From contig JADJLP010000002.1 of the NCBI GenBank assembly GCA_016710065.1, positions 186,001-250,000 of the forward strand: a stretch of DNA of 64,000 nucleotides. Reading direction: 5' to 3'. Both the position numbers and the translations under genes were made by a program. Below the pieces are notes generated by a model, which worked only from the letters and a program-made list of their open reading frames with translations, was not told the origin of the DNA and made no database searches. Each line of letters starts with the position of its first letter. The first letter of the stretch is position 1. Shown one piece after another: positions 56,820-64,000 of the stretch. This DNA is from Candidatus Ideonella esbjergensis (GTDB taxonomy: Bacteria; Pseudomonadota; Gammaproteobacteria; Burkholderiales; Burkholderiaceae_C).

Positions 56820-56833
56820 GGGGCTGATCCCCC
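56820..56833. promoter_or_regulatory. Palindrome upstream of the LuxR-type gene
   Basis: GGGG-CTGAT-CCCCC within CTATCTGGGGCTGATCCCCC and followed by TAG, between cysNC and the regulator at 56901. It is symmetric over at least 9 bp each side with mismatches. A LuxR-type autoregulatory site is one possibility; a short hairpin of the cysNC transcript is another. Confidence 0.3.
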
Positions 56834-56900
56834 TAGTTTGTCCGTTGTTTGTCGCGTTTTGGAGTCGATCGGTGCCAACTTGCACCACTAGCATCAGGCC

Positions 56901-57611
56901 ATGAGTGCAGCAGACTCTCATCAAATCATGGCGCATTTGGCTTCACTGAAAACCGAGTTGGGCTATGCGGGGCCAGAGCGCCGGGGCGGTGCCAACGCAG
57001 GCCTGGTGCAACTGTTGTCCTGCGTCCTGGATGAAATCGACTACGGGCTGATCCTCCTCGGGGCCGACGGCCAGGTGGTGCACGCCAACCATGGCGCCGC
57101 TACCGAACTGCAGACCGAGTCGTCGGGTCTGCAAGTGGTGGCCAAACGCCTGCAGTGCCGCGAACCCACCGAGCAAGCTGCGCTGGATGGCGCCCTGGAG
57201 GCCGCGCAGAAACATGGGCGGCGCAGCATGTTGCAGCTGCGGCTGGGCGGCTCCTCGGCCTTGTCCATCGTGCCCTTGCCCACAGCGCTCACGCGCAACA
57301 CCGAGGGCCACGCCGTGCTGGTCACCATGCAGCGCAGCCGCATTGTTGAATCCCTCACCGTCAGCGCCTATGGCCGGGCCCACGGCCTGTCGCGGCGCGA
57401 AGAACAGGTGCTGGGCCTGATGTGCGACGGCCTGCGCGCTGCCGACATCGCCGCCCACCTGCAGGTCTCGCAGGCCACTGTGCGCAGCCATGTGCACAAC
57501 CTCAAGGCCAAGACCGGCACCAGCTCGGTGTTGGAGCTGGTGAAACAGGTGGCCGTGTTGCCGCCCATGGTGGCCACACTGAACCGCTCACGCGGTGGCA
57601 CCCTCCGGTGA
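56901..57611 (+). CDS. LuxR-family transcriptional regulator
   Basis: 236 residues. The N-terminal part (about 1-150) is not an autoinducer-binding domain; it has a PAS-like look (LDEIDYGLILLGADGQVVHA, about 45-65) and may sense a ligand or redox signal. The C-terminal GerE-type helix-turn-helix (about 165-225) reads LSRREEQVLGLMCDGLRAAD, IAAHLQVSQATVRSHVHNLK. It is unpaired with a kinase. It lies directly upstream of the PEP-CTERM gene and the exopolysaccharide region, so it may regulate them. Start at 56901 is the first Met; no strong ribosome binding site is seen. Confidence 0.82.
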   Translation: MSAADSHQIMAHLASLKTELGYAGPERRGGANAGLVQLLSCVLDEIDYGLILLGADGQVVHANHGAATELQTESSGLQVVAKRLQCREPTEQAALDGALEAAQKHGRRSMLQLRLGGSSALSIVPLPTALTRNTEGHAVLVTMQRSRIVESLTVSAYGRAHGLSRREEQVLGLMCDGLRAADIAAHLQVSQATVRSHVHNLKAKTGTSSVLELVKQVAVLPPMVATLNRSRGGTLR

Positions 57612-57664
57612 CGGCCACATGTCACGGCACAAATTGACGATCTGGTAGAGCAACTTGGTCACCG

Positions 57665-57698
57665 GTGAATGTGGGGCGGTCAGCGCCGCTACATTCAC
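57665..57698. repeat. Inverted repeat upstream of the PEP-CTERM gene
   Basis: GTGAATGT (57665-57672) and ACATTCAC (57691-57698) are perfect 8-bp arms around 18 bp that itself has a GGCGG/CCGCC-like core. It lies 55 nt after the LuxR-type stop and 80 bp before the next start. It could terminate transcription of the regulator gene or be an operator of the PEP-CTERM gene. Confidence 0.4.
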
Positions 57699-57778
57699 TA
57701 ACAAGCCCAGACCATACCGGGCGCGGCAGATTGAGACAACCGCATGGCCGCACTACTCACAGATTGCAGGGCTCTCCC

Positions 57779-58693
57779 ATGTCTCGTCACTCGTTCACTC
57801 GGGGCTGCAGCAGTCCACGCGACTGCCTGCGCCGCAACCCCTTGGGGGCGCTGCTTGTCGCGGCAGCGCTGATAGCCGCCAGCACAGCCAGCAACGCTGC
57901 GGTGCTGAGGCCGGTGGAGAGCTGCAGCTGGGACAAGCCGGGCTCAGACGCGCTGGTGAACATGATCCCGCCCACGGTCGAGAACTTCGCCGACATTCCG
58001 CGCGAAACCCGCCAACGGCTGAGCGCCCGCATGAACCGCAGGGCCTTCGACGACTTCATCACCATCCGCCGCGACTCCATCTCTGGCAAGTACCGCTACG
58101 CGGCGCAGATCAACCAGATGCAGTTCGGCAACGGCACCATCTGCAAGAACGTCAAGCGCAACGGCTGGGCGCCCACCCACCTCACGCGGGCGCTGGTCTA
58201 TTGCGAGGACAACTACTGCGTCATGGTGCCCACCGAGTTGCGCAACGTGGCGCTGGTGAAGCGCCTGACCGAAACCCGCATGGCCGAAGCCGTGCCCGCT
58301 GACGAACCCGATCTGCTCGAAGGCCTGCCGCCCACCGCCGCAGGCCCCGCAGGTGGCACCGCGCAGGCTGCGGCGGCCGAACCCTTTGGTGCTGGCGGCG
58401 CGGCCCCCACCACGTTCGAGCAAGTGGCCACCGCCCCGGCTGACATGCCTGGCCTGGTGCCCAGCACATTGGGCGCACCTGTGTTTGGCAGCACAGGCTC
58501 GGGCGGTGACAGTGGTGCCGGTGGTGGTGCCACAGGCGGGGGTGGCGCGGGCGACGCAGGTGGCGGCACCGGTGGCGGAGGTGGTAGCACCACCCTGCCT
58601 CCCGTCACGGCCATACCCGAGCCCGGCATGCTGGCCCTGTGGGGCGTCGGCCTGGCCACGATGTGGGCCGCGCGGCGGCGTCGCACGCGCTAG
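57779..58693 (+). CDS. PEP-CTERM sorting-domain protein
   Basis: 304 residues with the start at 57779. A long signal peptide (about 1-40) ends near ASTASNA. The conserved middle region has SARMNRRAFDDFITIRRDSI and FGNGTICKNVKRNGWAPTHL, with cysteines likely disulfide-bonded (ICKN, VYCEDNYC). A Gly-rich linker then leads to the C-terminal sorting signal: IPEPGMLALWGVGLATMWA, then RRRRTR (PEP motif, hydrophobic helix, basic tail), the substrate of exosortases. Such proteins are handed to the cell surface and often associate with exopolysaccharide. An exosortase gene is not in the window; the exopolysaccharide locus beyond may supply it. Confidence 0.85.
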   Translation: MSRHSFTRGCSSPRDCLRRNPLGALLVAAALIAASTASNAAVLRPVESCSWDKPGSDALVNMIPPTVENFADIPRETRQRLSARMNRRAFDDFITIRRDSISGKYRYAAQINQMQFGNGTICKNVKRNGWAPTHLTRALVYCEDNYCVMVPTELRNVALVKRLTETRMAEAVPADEPDLLEGLPPTAAGPAGGTAQAAAAEPFGAGGAAPTTFEQVATAPADMPGLVPSTLGAPVFGSTGSGGDSGAGGGATGGGGAGDAGGGTGGGGGSTTLPPVTAIPEPGMLALWGVGLATMWAARRRRTR

Positions 58694-58836
58694 TCATTCC
58701 CGCGCGCCCGTCATTCCCGCTTCCCGTCATTCCCGCGTAGGCGGGAATCCATGTCTTGTGGCCGCCCGTGGATTCCCGCCTTCGCGGGAATGACAAAGGG
58801 GGCTGCGGGAATGACGAAAAGGGGACGGGAATGACG
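58693..58836. repeat. Intergenic inverted repeat cluster E
   Basis: Three or four GTCATTCCCGC half-sites and one complete dyad (TTCCCGCGTAGGCGGGAA followed by TCCATG), then GATTCCCGCCTTCGCGGGAATGACA and two GGGAATGACG copies. It fills the gap between the convergent PEP-CTERM gene and the epsL-like gene. Confidence 0.75.
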
Positions 58837-58843
58837 ACAGGCC

Positions 58844-60058
58844 TTACTGGAACGAAACCTGCCCCATGCAGGTGAGCGTGGTGGTGTTGTAGCCGGTCAC
58901 CACCGTGCTGATCGCCGATGCCACCGTGCGTTCCTCGCGTGCCGCGCTGCAGCCCAGGTCAACGCCGCGCGTGAACTTGTAGCGCAGGCCCAGGCTGTAC
59001 AGCCGCGTGGTGGCCGAGCCAGCGGTGGGCAGGTTGTTCACCGTCAGGCTGTCGTAGCGGTTCTCGGCCTGCTGCAGGCCGCTGAGCACGCTGATCTTTG
59101 CGGTGGCGTCCCAGGTCACGTTCAGGTCGGCCGACGTGTTCAGTGACTGGCTCAACACCCCAGGTGCTGCCACCGTGGATTCACCCGGCACCACGGCCGT
59201 GTTGGCGCTGCTGTCGCGGCGCAGCCCGGCCGCCAGCTTCACCTTGCCTGGCGGCGTCCAGGTCCAGCGCAGGGCGCCGTTCCAGTAGCTGCGATCGGCT
59301 TGCAGCAGGTGGTCTTCAACGCTGTAGCCCAGCGTCAGGTCCAGGTTGCTCGCACCGCTGATCTGCCAGTTGGTGCCCAAGCCCAGCGTGTTGATGCTGA
59401 AGTTGTCGGCCCCCGCCGTGCCGTACTGTGGAAACTCGCCCTCGGTCTTGCGCGCCAGCGCGGTGAACGACAGATCGGTGCTGGCCTGGTGGCGCACGCC
59501 AACGTCGGCCGCCCACTGGTTCACCTCGTTGGCGGCGAAATCGGTGGCCGAGTAGCTGCGGTCCACCACATCCACGCCACCCAGCAGCGTCCAGCGCGCC
59601 ACCCCGCCCAGTTGGATGCGGCTGAAGCCATGGTGGGTGGTTTCTATGTTTTTGCCCAGATAGAGCGTGGCGCCACCTATGCCGTACTGGTAAAGGCGCG
59701 AGGCTGAATCAACCCCGATGGCGCCCGACAGGTTGTTCACCGTGCTCCAGTCAAACTCGGCCCCCACCTGATGGCCCACGTGGTTCAGGTCGGTCTTGTT
59801 CTTGTAGTAGCCCGCGTCCACACCCGCAAAAGCCTTGGCGCGCTGGCGGCCAAAGGCCTGGTCAAACGTGCCGCGCAGCGTGGTGTTGGACAGCCAGTCG
59901 GCCGTCTCGCTGCCCGCTGGCGCCCTGAAGATGTTGCTCTGGTGGCTCACCGTCTCGCCCACCGTGACGCCAAACGGCGCCAACTGGGCCTGTGCTGCAG
60001 CACAGGCCAAACCCAGCGCCATGGCCGCGCAGCGCGGCGAAAAGAGTTGTTTGTTCAT
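58844..60058 (-). CDS. Exopolysaccharide outer membrane protein, EpsL-like
   Basis: 404 residues. Signal peptide ending AAAQAQL. The mature part is an outer membrane beta-barrel of alternating strands (for example SYSATDFAANEVNQWAADVG and NLDLTLGYSVEDHLLQADRS), ending in an aromatic Phe (GQVSFQ). It matches the XrtB/PEP-CTERM-associated outer membrane protein (EpsL) group in size and signature GVTVGETVSHQSNIFR. It probably exports or anchors exopolysaccharide. The start at 60058 is supported by GAGGAAGA. It is followed in the gene order by the transferase genes on the same strand. Confidence 0.75.
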   Translation of the reverse strand: MNKQLFSPRCAAMALGLACAAAQAQLAPFGVTVGETVSHQSNIFRAPAGSETADWLSNTTLRGTFDQAFGRQRAKAFAGVDAGYYKNKTDLNHVGHQVGAEFDWSTVNNLSGAIGVDSASRLYQYGIGGATLYLGKNIETTHHGFSRIQLGGVARWTLLGGVDVVDRSYSATDFAANEVNQWAADVGVRHQASTDLSFTALARKTEGEFPQYGTAGADNFSINTLGLGTNWQISGASNLDLTLGYSVEDHLLQADRSYWNGALRWTWTPPGKVKLAAGLRRDSSANTAVVPGESTVAAPGVLSQSLNTSADLNVTWDATAKISVLSGLQQAENRYDSLTVNNLPTAGSATTRLYSLGLRYKFTRGVDLGCSAAREERTVASAISTVVTGYNTTTLTCMGQVSFQ

Positions 60059-60111
60059 TGCCGTCTTCCTCATTTGTTCAGAACCCCAGCTGCCCTGGCT
60101 TGCCGCCAAGG

Positions 60112-61506
60112 TCAGTAAGCCTTGCGATCAAACACCATCAGCTTGGCGGTGCGCGCAATGATGAGCAGATCCAACCCCAAAGACCAGTTGCGCAGGTACT
60201 CCAGATCGTATTCAACGCGCCTGGCCATCTTGTCGAGCGTATCGGTTTCTCCGCGCAAGCCGTTCACCTGAGCCCAGCCCGTGATACCCGGTTTGACCTT
60301 GTGCCGCGCCATGTAGGCCTTCACGATCTTGCGGTACTGCTCGTTGTGGGCCAGCGCATGCGGCCGTGGCCCCACGATGCTCATGCGCCCCTGCAGCACA
60401 TTCACAAACTGCGGCAGCTCGTCGAGCGAGGTCTTGCGGATGAAAGCCCCAAACGGCGTGATGCGCGGGTCGTCCCGCGTGGCCTGTTGCACCACCGGCC
60501 CGTTATCTTGCGTCGTCATCGACCGAAATTTATAGACCTCGATCACCTCTCCGTCGAGCCCCGTGCGCCGCTGCTTGAATATCACTGGCCCGGGCGAGCT
60601 CAGCTTCACACCCAGCGCCACCAGCAGCAGCACCGGCGCAATGCCCACCAGAATCAGGCACGACAGCACCACATCGCTCACACGCTTGACGAAACCGTTG
60701 ATACCGTCGAACGGTGTCACCAGCAAGCCCACCACCGGGATGCCGCCCATGTCGGTCAACCGGCCCTGGATGATGCTCACCCCGAACACATCGGGCACAA
60801 AGTGCAGCGACGCCGTGGTGTTCTGCAGCATGGCCATCAGGTTCAGGATGCGCGGCTGCGACGTGAGCGGCAGCGTGACAAACACGTCCTTCACGCCATG
60901 CGCCTCGATGAACCCGGGCAACTCTGCCAGCGGCCCCAGCACCTGCATGTGCTCGGGCAGCGACAAACGGCTCTTGTCCCGGTCTTCAAAGAAGCCCAGA
61001 AAATCGTGCCCGAAGGCGCGCCGCTCGTTCAGCATGTCGCCCACCCGCACGCCCATCTGGTTGGCGCCAATGATCACGGCTGGCCGGCGCAGCTCGGGCA
61101 GCGTGGCACGCCAGCGCAGCAGCCGTGTGCCTGCAAAGGTGCAGGCCCATTGCAGCAGCGGCGTGGCCAGCGCCCAGGCCATCAGCATGCGCTGGTCAAA
61201 CTCGCGCAGCCCGCGGCTGGCATAGCCCACCAGGGCCAGCACGAACAGCACCCCCAGCCACGACAGGGCAATGTCGATGCCCACACCCACGCCCGTCTTG
61301 CCAAAGCGGTTGATGCCCGGAAACATCAGCACCAGCAGCAAGATGACCAAGGCCGTGGACGGGCCGTCGAAATCGGCCCCGTACACCGTGTGGCACACCA
61401 CCAGCATCAGCGCCGCCACACCGGGCTCCAGAAACGCCGCCACCACGGTGGGCACCGAGGGCGGTGCGCTCAGAAACTCCTTGCGTGCCGAGCGCTCGTC
61501 AAACAT
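60112..61506 (-). CDS. Undecaprenyl-phosphate sugar phosphotransferase (EpsE/WcaJ-type)
   Basis: 464 residues. N-terminal four membrane helices and a CoA-binding-like soluble segment (about 135-270) precede the C-terminal bacterial sugar transferase domain (about 280-464): KRVSDVVLSCLILVGIAPVL, VIFKQRRTGLDGEVIEVYKF, KTSLDELPQFVNVLQGRMSI, VGPRPHALAHNEQY and KPGITGWAQVNGLRGETDTL. It adds the first sugar-1-phosphate to undecaprenyl phosphate to start exopolysaccharide repeat-unit synthesis. It overlaps the WecG-like gene by 8 bp and lies 53 bp from the EpsL-like gene. Confidence 0.92.
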   Translation of the reverse strand: MFDERSARKEFLSAPPSVPTVVAAFLEPGVAALMLVVCHTVYGADFDGPSTALVILLLVLMFPGINRFGKTGVGVGIDIALSWLGVLFVLALVGYASRGLREFDQRMLMAWALATPLLQWACTFAGTRLLRWRATLPELRRPAVIIGANQMGVRVGDMLNERRAFGHDFLGFFEDRDKSRLSLPEHMQVLGPLAELPGFIEAHGVKDVFVTLPLTSQPRILNLMAMLQNTTASLHFVPDVFGVSIIQGRLTDMGGIPVVGLLVTPFDGINGFVKRVSDVVLSCLILVGIAPVLLLVALGVKLSSPGPVIFKQRRTGLDGEVIEVYKFRSMTTQDNGPVVQQATRDDPRITPFGAFIRKTSLDELPQFVNVLQGRMSIVGPRPHALAHNEQYRKIVKAYMARHKVKPGITGWAQVNGLRGETDTLDKMARRVEYDLEYLRNWSLGLDLLIIARTAKLMVFDRKAY

Positions 61507-62290
61507 GCGGGTCTGCCATGGGTATGGGGTTGCGGTACAGGCCGAAACGGTCTTTCAGCATCCACCACACAAACTTCGAGTTGCGCACATAGCGGCCCAG
61601 GTAGCGCCCAGGCTCGGTGGCCACCCGGTGCGCCCACTCCAGCCCCACGCGGCGCAGCCACTCGGGGGCGCGGCGCACCTCGCCGGCCTCGTAGTCAATC
61701 GTGGCGCCTATGCCCATCCACACCCGCACCTGCGGCAAGCGGCTGCGCACCGAGGCAATCCAGATCTCTTGCTTGGGTGCCCCCAGCCCCACCATCACCA
61801 CCGTGGCCCGCGATGCCTCAACCATGCGCACCACCGCGTCCACCTCGGCCGGGTCGTTCACAAAATTCATCGAGGGGCCATGCGCCCCCACCACCAGGGC
61901 ACGCCCCGCCGCCTGGTTGATGCGCTGCATGGCGCGCTGCGCCACACCGGGCTTGGCGCCCAGCAAGAAGATGCTGGTGTTTGGGTTGTGGCGCTGGTGC
62001 TGGCAGAACGCGGGCACCAGATCGGCCCCGGTGATGCGGTGGCGCACCGGCCGGCCCAGCAAGCGCAGGCCCAGGCGCACGTAATGGCTGTCCACGGTGA
62101 TCACGCTGGCCGCGCGGTAGGCCCGCAAGAACGCCGCGTTGTGCTGCAGGTGGTAGAGGTGGTCGGGGTTCACCGTGTACACCACGCCGCCCGCCTGCTC
62201 CAGATGGGCCAGCAACTCGGCCATGGGCAGGTCGTCAGCCCACACATTCAGCAACGGCCAGCGGGGCCACTTCAACGGGCGGTCATTCAT
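61499..62290 (-). CDS. WecG/TagA/CpsF-family glycosyltransferase
   Basis: 263 residues. GT26 family motifs: VYTVNPDHLYHLQHN, ASVITVDSHYVRLGLRLLG, VMVGLGAPKQEIWIASVRSR (the GxxxPKQE motif), a GIGATIDYEAGEVRRAPEWL block and LEWAHRVATEPGRYLGRYVR. It probably transfers the second sugar (N-acetylmannosaminuronate- or similar) to the lipid-linked primer. The 8-bp overlap with the phosphotransferase gene indicates translational coupling. Confidence 0.9.
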   Translation of the reverse strand: MNDRPLKWPRWPLLNVWADDLPMAELLAHLEQAGGVVYTVNPDHLYHLQHNAAFLRAYRAASVITVDSHYVRLGLRLLGRPVRHRITGADLVPAFCQHQRHNPNTSIFLLGAKPGVAQRAMQRINQAAGRALVVGAHGPSMNFVNDPAEVDAVVRMVEASRATVVMVGLGAPKQEIWIASVRSRLPQVRVWMGIGATIDYEAGEVRRAPEWLRRVGLEWAHRVATEPGRYLGRYVRNSKFVWWMLKDRFGLYRNPIPMADPHV

Positions 62291-62538
62291 ACCGCCCTGC
62301 CATCAAAGTGCTGGCCGCGCCACGGAGCCTCAACTTCAGACACTTCATAGGTGGCAAAGCGCGTCCCAATTCTCACAACTGTGTACATGGCCCAACACTC
62401 GGGCTGAGCGCGCATTCTGACATGTGCCCCCCGCTGCCCTGGGCCTGTTGCAAGGCCCTGTGGCGGTACAAATCGACACCCGGCCCGGAAATGAAAAAGC
62501 CCTTCGAGAAGAGCTTGCTCACAGGGGCGTTGGCCGCT
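62291..62538. other. Intergenic region between the glycosyltransferase and the membrane ligase genes
   Basis: 248 bp with no recognised gene. Codes for no long frame other than shadows. A promoter for the glycosyltransferase-EpsE-EpsL run is expected here on the minus strand, but I see no convincing -35/-10 pair. Confidence 0.3.
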
Positions 62539-63900
62539 TCAGCGGTCGCGCTGCACCAAGGCCGCCGCGGCAAGCAGGCCAGGGAAGTAGATGAAGGAGT
62601 TGAGCATGGCGTCCGCCACGCTGGCCAACGCCACCAGGGCCAGCACCAGCTTCACCCGTTGGCCTGTGCCCTTCTCGGTGCCAGGCCCGTGGCCGGCCAG
62701 CACGCGCAGCGGCGCGGCCATCCAGGCGGCCAGCATCAGCGCCAGGCCCAGCAGCCCAAACTGCCCGGCCACCAGCATGTGCAGGCCCCAGGGCCGGGTT
62801 TGCTTGGGGCGCCACCAATCCCACTGGCCCATGCCAACGATGGGCGACTGCTTCACCAGCGGCATCACCTTCAGGTCTTGCGACACGCGCCAGAACAACG
62901 AACCGCGGCCCACAGCCCGCAAGCCGCTGATCATCGTTTGCCCCAGCGCCGTGTTGCGGCCCACATGCTCGATGGCGCCAGGTTTGGCCACCACGACGGC
63001 GCCCGCCAGCACCGCCACGGCCAGCCCGCCAACGATCCAGCGCCGCAGCGACACCCGCTGCGCCAGCTCAAACACCGCCCAGCACGCCAGCGCCAGCATC
63101 AAGGCGCCCACCGATTGCGCCTGCACGGCAATCAGGCAGGCCAGCACCACCGCGTAGAGCGGCAACCACCCGGCTGTGGCCTGGCTGCGGGCCATGCGCC
63201 ACCAGGCCAGTGCGGCAAAAGCACCCAGGCTCACCCAGATGCCGTACTGGTTGCCGTGCTCAAACAGCCCCATGGGCCGGTAGCCCACATAGCGGTCGGT
63301 GCCATCCAGGCGAAAGGGGTGCGGCCCCCACAGCCAGCTGTGCACCTGGCCCAGCCCCAGGCCTTCCACCAGCATCAATGGCAGGCAGGCTACCGTGGCC
63401 CAAACCATGCCGTGCAGCATCAGCGCCCTGTCGTCGGGCGAGGCCAGGTGCACGCGGCCCAAACACCAGGTGCCCCCCCAAACGGCAAACAGGTACAGCG
63501 CCGACAACAACGGCGCCGGGTTGGCGGCCTGCCCCGCGGGGGCCAGGTCAACCCACAAGGGTGATGCACACCACAGCGCCATCACCAGATCGTGCCAGCC
63601 CCAGCGCACCTGGCGCCACGCCGGCGCCGCAACAAGCATGGACGCCGCCACGTTGGCCACCGGAATCAGCCAGACCTTGTTCCACAGCATGTCCGAGGGA
63701 ACGGCATTGCCGGTGAGCCAGTAGGGAAAGGCCGCCTCGGCGGCACCGCTGGGGTAGACGCCCACCGGCAGCAACAGCCAGCCGGCCAGGTAGCTCAGCA
63801 GCAGGGCGGCCGCCGGCTTCATGAACCGATAGGCCAGGCCGGTGCCCACCAGGTACACCAGACAAAGCCCCGCCACTATCATCAACAACGGGGCAGGCAT
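62539..63900 (-). CDS. O-antigen ligase/polymerase-like membrane protein
   Basis: 453 residues with about ten to twelve hydrophobic segments, for example LMIVAGLCLVYLVGTGLAYR at the start and GLLGLALMLAAWMAAPLRVL near the end. A large periplasmic loop and the RYVGYRPMGLFEHGNQYGIW segment resemble Wzy/WaaL-type proteins. It may polymerise the exopolysaccharide or ligate it. The domain assignment is weaker than for the soluble enzymes. The sequence upstream (63901-64000) holds only a probable promoter. Confidence 0.72.
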   Translation of the reverse strand: MPAPLLMIVAGLCLVYLVGTGLAYRFMKPAAALLLSYLAGWLLLPVGVYPSGAAEAAFPYWLTGNAVPSDMLWNKVWLIPVANVAASMLVAAPAWRQVRWGWHDLVMALWCASPLWVDLAPAGQAANPAPLLSALYLFAVWGGTWCLGRVHLASPDDRALMLHGMVWATVACLPLMLVEGLGLGQVHSWLWGPHPFRLDGTDRYVGYRPMGLFEHGNQYGIWVSLGAFAALAWWRMARSQATAGWLPLYAVVLACLIAVQAQSVGALMLALACWAVFELAQRVSLRRWIVGGLAVAVLAGAVVVAKPGAIEHVGRNTALGQTMISGLRAVGRGSLFWRVSQDLKVMPLVKQSPIVGMGQWDWWRPKQTRPWGLHMLVAGQFGLLGLALMLAAWMAAPLRVLAGHGPGTEKGTGQRVKLVLALVALASVADAMLNSFIYFPGLLAAAALVQRDR

Positions 63901-63989
63901 GGGCCGGCTCTTATCTCGGTGGTCGCTTTTCAGGCGGGGTTTTCTTGGGTATCGATGCCACTCAAATCAGCGGCGCAACGGCGTTCGCG

Positions 63990-63995
63990 ATTGTA
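63990..63995 (-). promoter_or_regulatory. -10-like box upstream of the membrane ligase gene
   Basis: TACAATCGCG on the minus strand, about 90 bp before the start at 63900, is the same form as the other -10 boxes here. Any -35 element lies beyond the window edge. Confidence 0.35.
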
Positions 63996-64000
63996 TCGGC

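Noticed and set aside
62373..62573. Small gene of 66 codons at the Wzy 3' end.
   Set aside because: It overlaps the end of the membrane gene, has no ribosome binding site and is low complexity.

Overview
This 64 kb window is GC-rich, densely coding chromosomal DNA from what looks like a betaproteobacterium of the order Burkholderiales, probably Comamonadaceae-like. The inference rests on the gene content: a two-gene (split) cobalamin methionine synthase, an S-adenosylhomocysteine (SAH) riboswitch, a fused CysNC, PurT next to lipoprotein genes, a PEP-CTERM protein beside an EpsL/EpsE-type exopolysaccharide locus, -10 boxes of the form TA(A/C)AATCGC close to start codons, and GTCATTCCCGC-type intergenic repeats. 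No rRNA, tRNA, CRISPR array, prophage or intact insertion sequence was seen. Most genes are housekeeping, with accessory lipoproteins and regulators between them.

Layout. 1-1062: two tandem lipid A acyltransferase genes (the first cut by the window edge), divergent from metK (1258-2440), which carries an apparent +1 frameshift in a G run. 2.7-6.6 kb: dihaem cytochrome c, ProQ/FinO RNA chaperone, a lipoprotein and purT. 6.6-14 kb: a BTAD-AAA regulator downstream of a giant lipoprotein with Ig-like and RCC1-like repeats. 14.2-17.8 kb: pyk, fba, purC. 17.8-20 kb: two tandem paralogues of unknown function, then a thioredoxin-TPR protein. 21-23.8 kb: purE, purK and a Sua5/TsaC enzyme. 23.9-26.7 kb: two SGNH-type lipoproteins, one lacking the catalytic serine, and an OmpW-type porin. 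26.7-31.8 kb: dacB, tsaB-rimI-udg, glmU. 32-36 kb: DUF4136-type lipoprotein, ttcA-folB-pteridine reductase, and a MidA-type methyltransferase. 36-39.5 kb: a cytochrome c, a histidine kinase with haem-binding CxxCH motifs and a sigma-54 response regulator. 39.6-42.9 kb: ubiA and maeB.

43-52 kb holds the two halves of methionine synthase. The homocysteine-binding part (43058-44128) and the folate/cobalamin/reactivation part (49124-51895) are separated by about 5 kb carrying an OmpA-like lipoprotein, a stand-alone cyclic-nucleotide-binding protein, an unknown lipoprotein and a MORN-repeat protein. Only the second half has the SAH riboswitch. With metK this window covers SAM synthesis and homocysteine remethylation. 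52-56.8 kb is a sulfate-activation locus (cysQ divergent from cysD-cysNC). There the cysD frame is extended by 299 codons that look like a catalytically dead IS630-type transposase, the most unusual feature of the window.

56.9-64 kb begins an exopolysaccharide/PEP-CTERM region: an orphan LuxR-type regulator, a PEP-CTERM protein, an EpsL-like outer membrane barrel, an EpsE-like undecaprenyl-phosphate sugar transferase, a WecG/TagA glycosyltransferase and an O-antigen ligase/polymerase-like membrane protein. It runs off the right edge. Five clusters of an inverted GTCATTCCCGC/GCGGGAATGAC repeat lie between genes, one of them expanded as a 105-bp tandem repeat.
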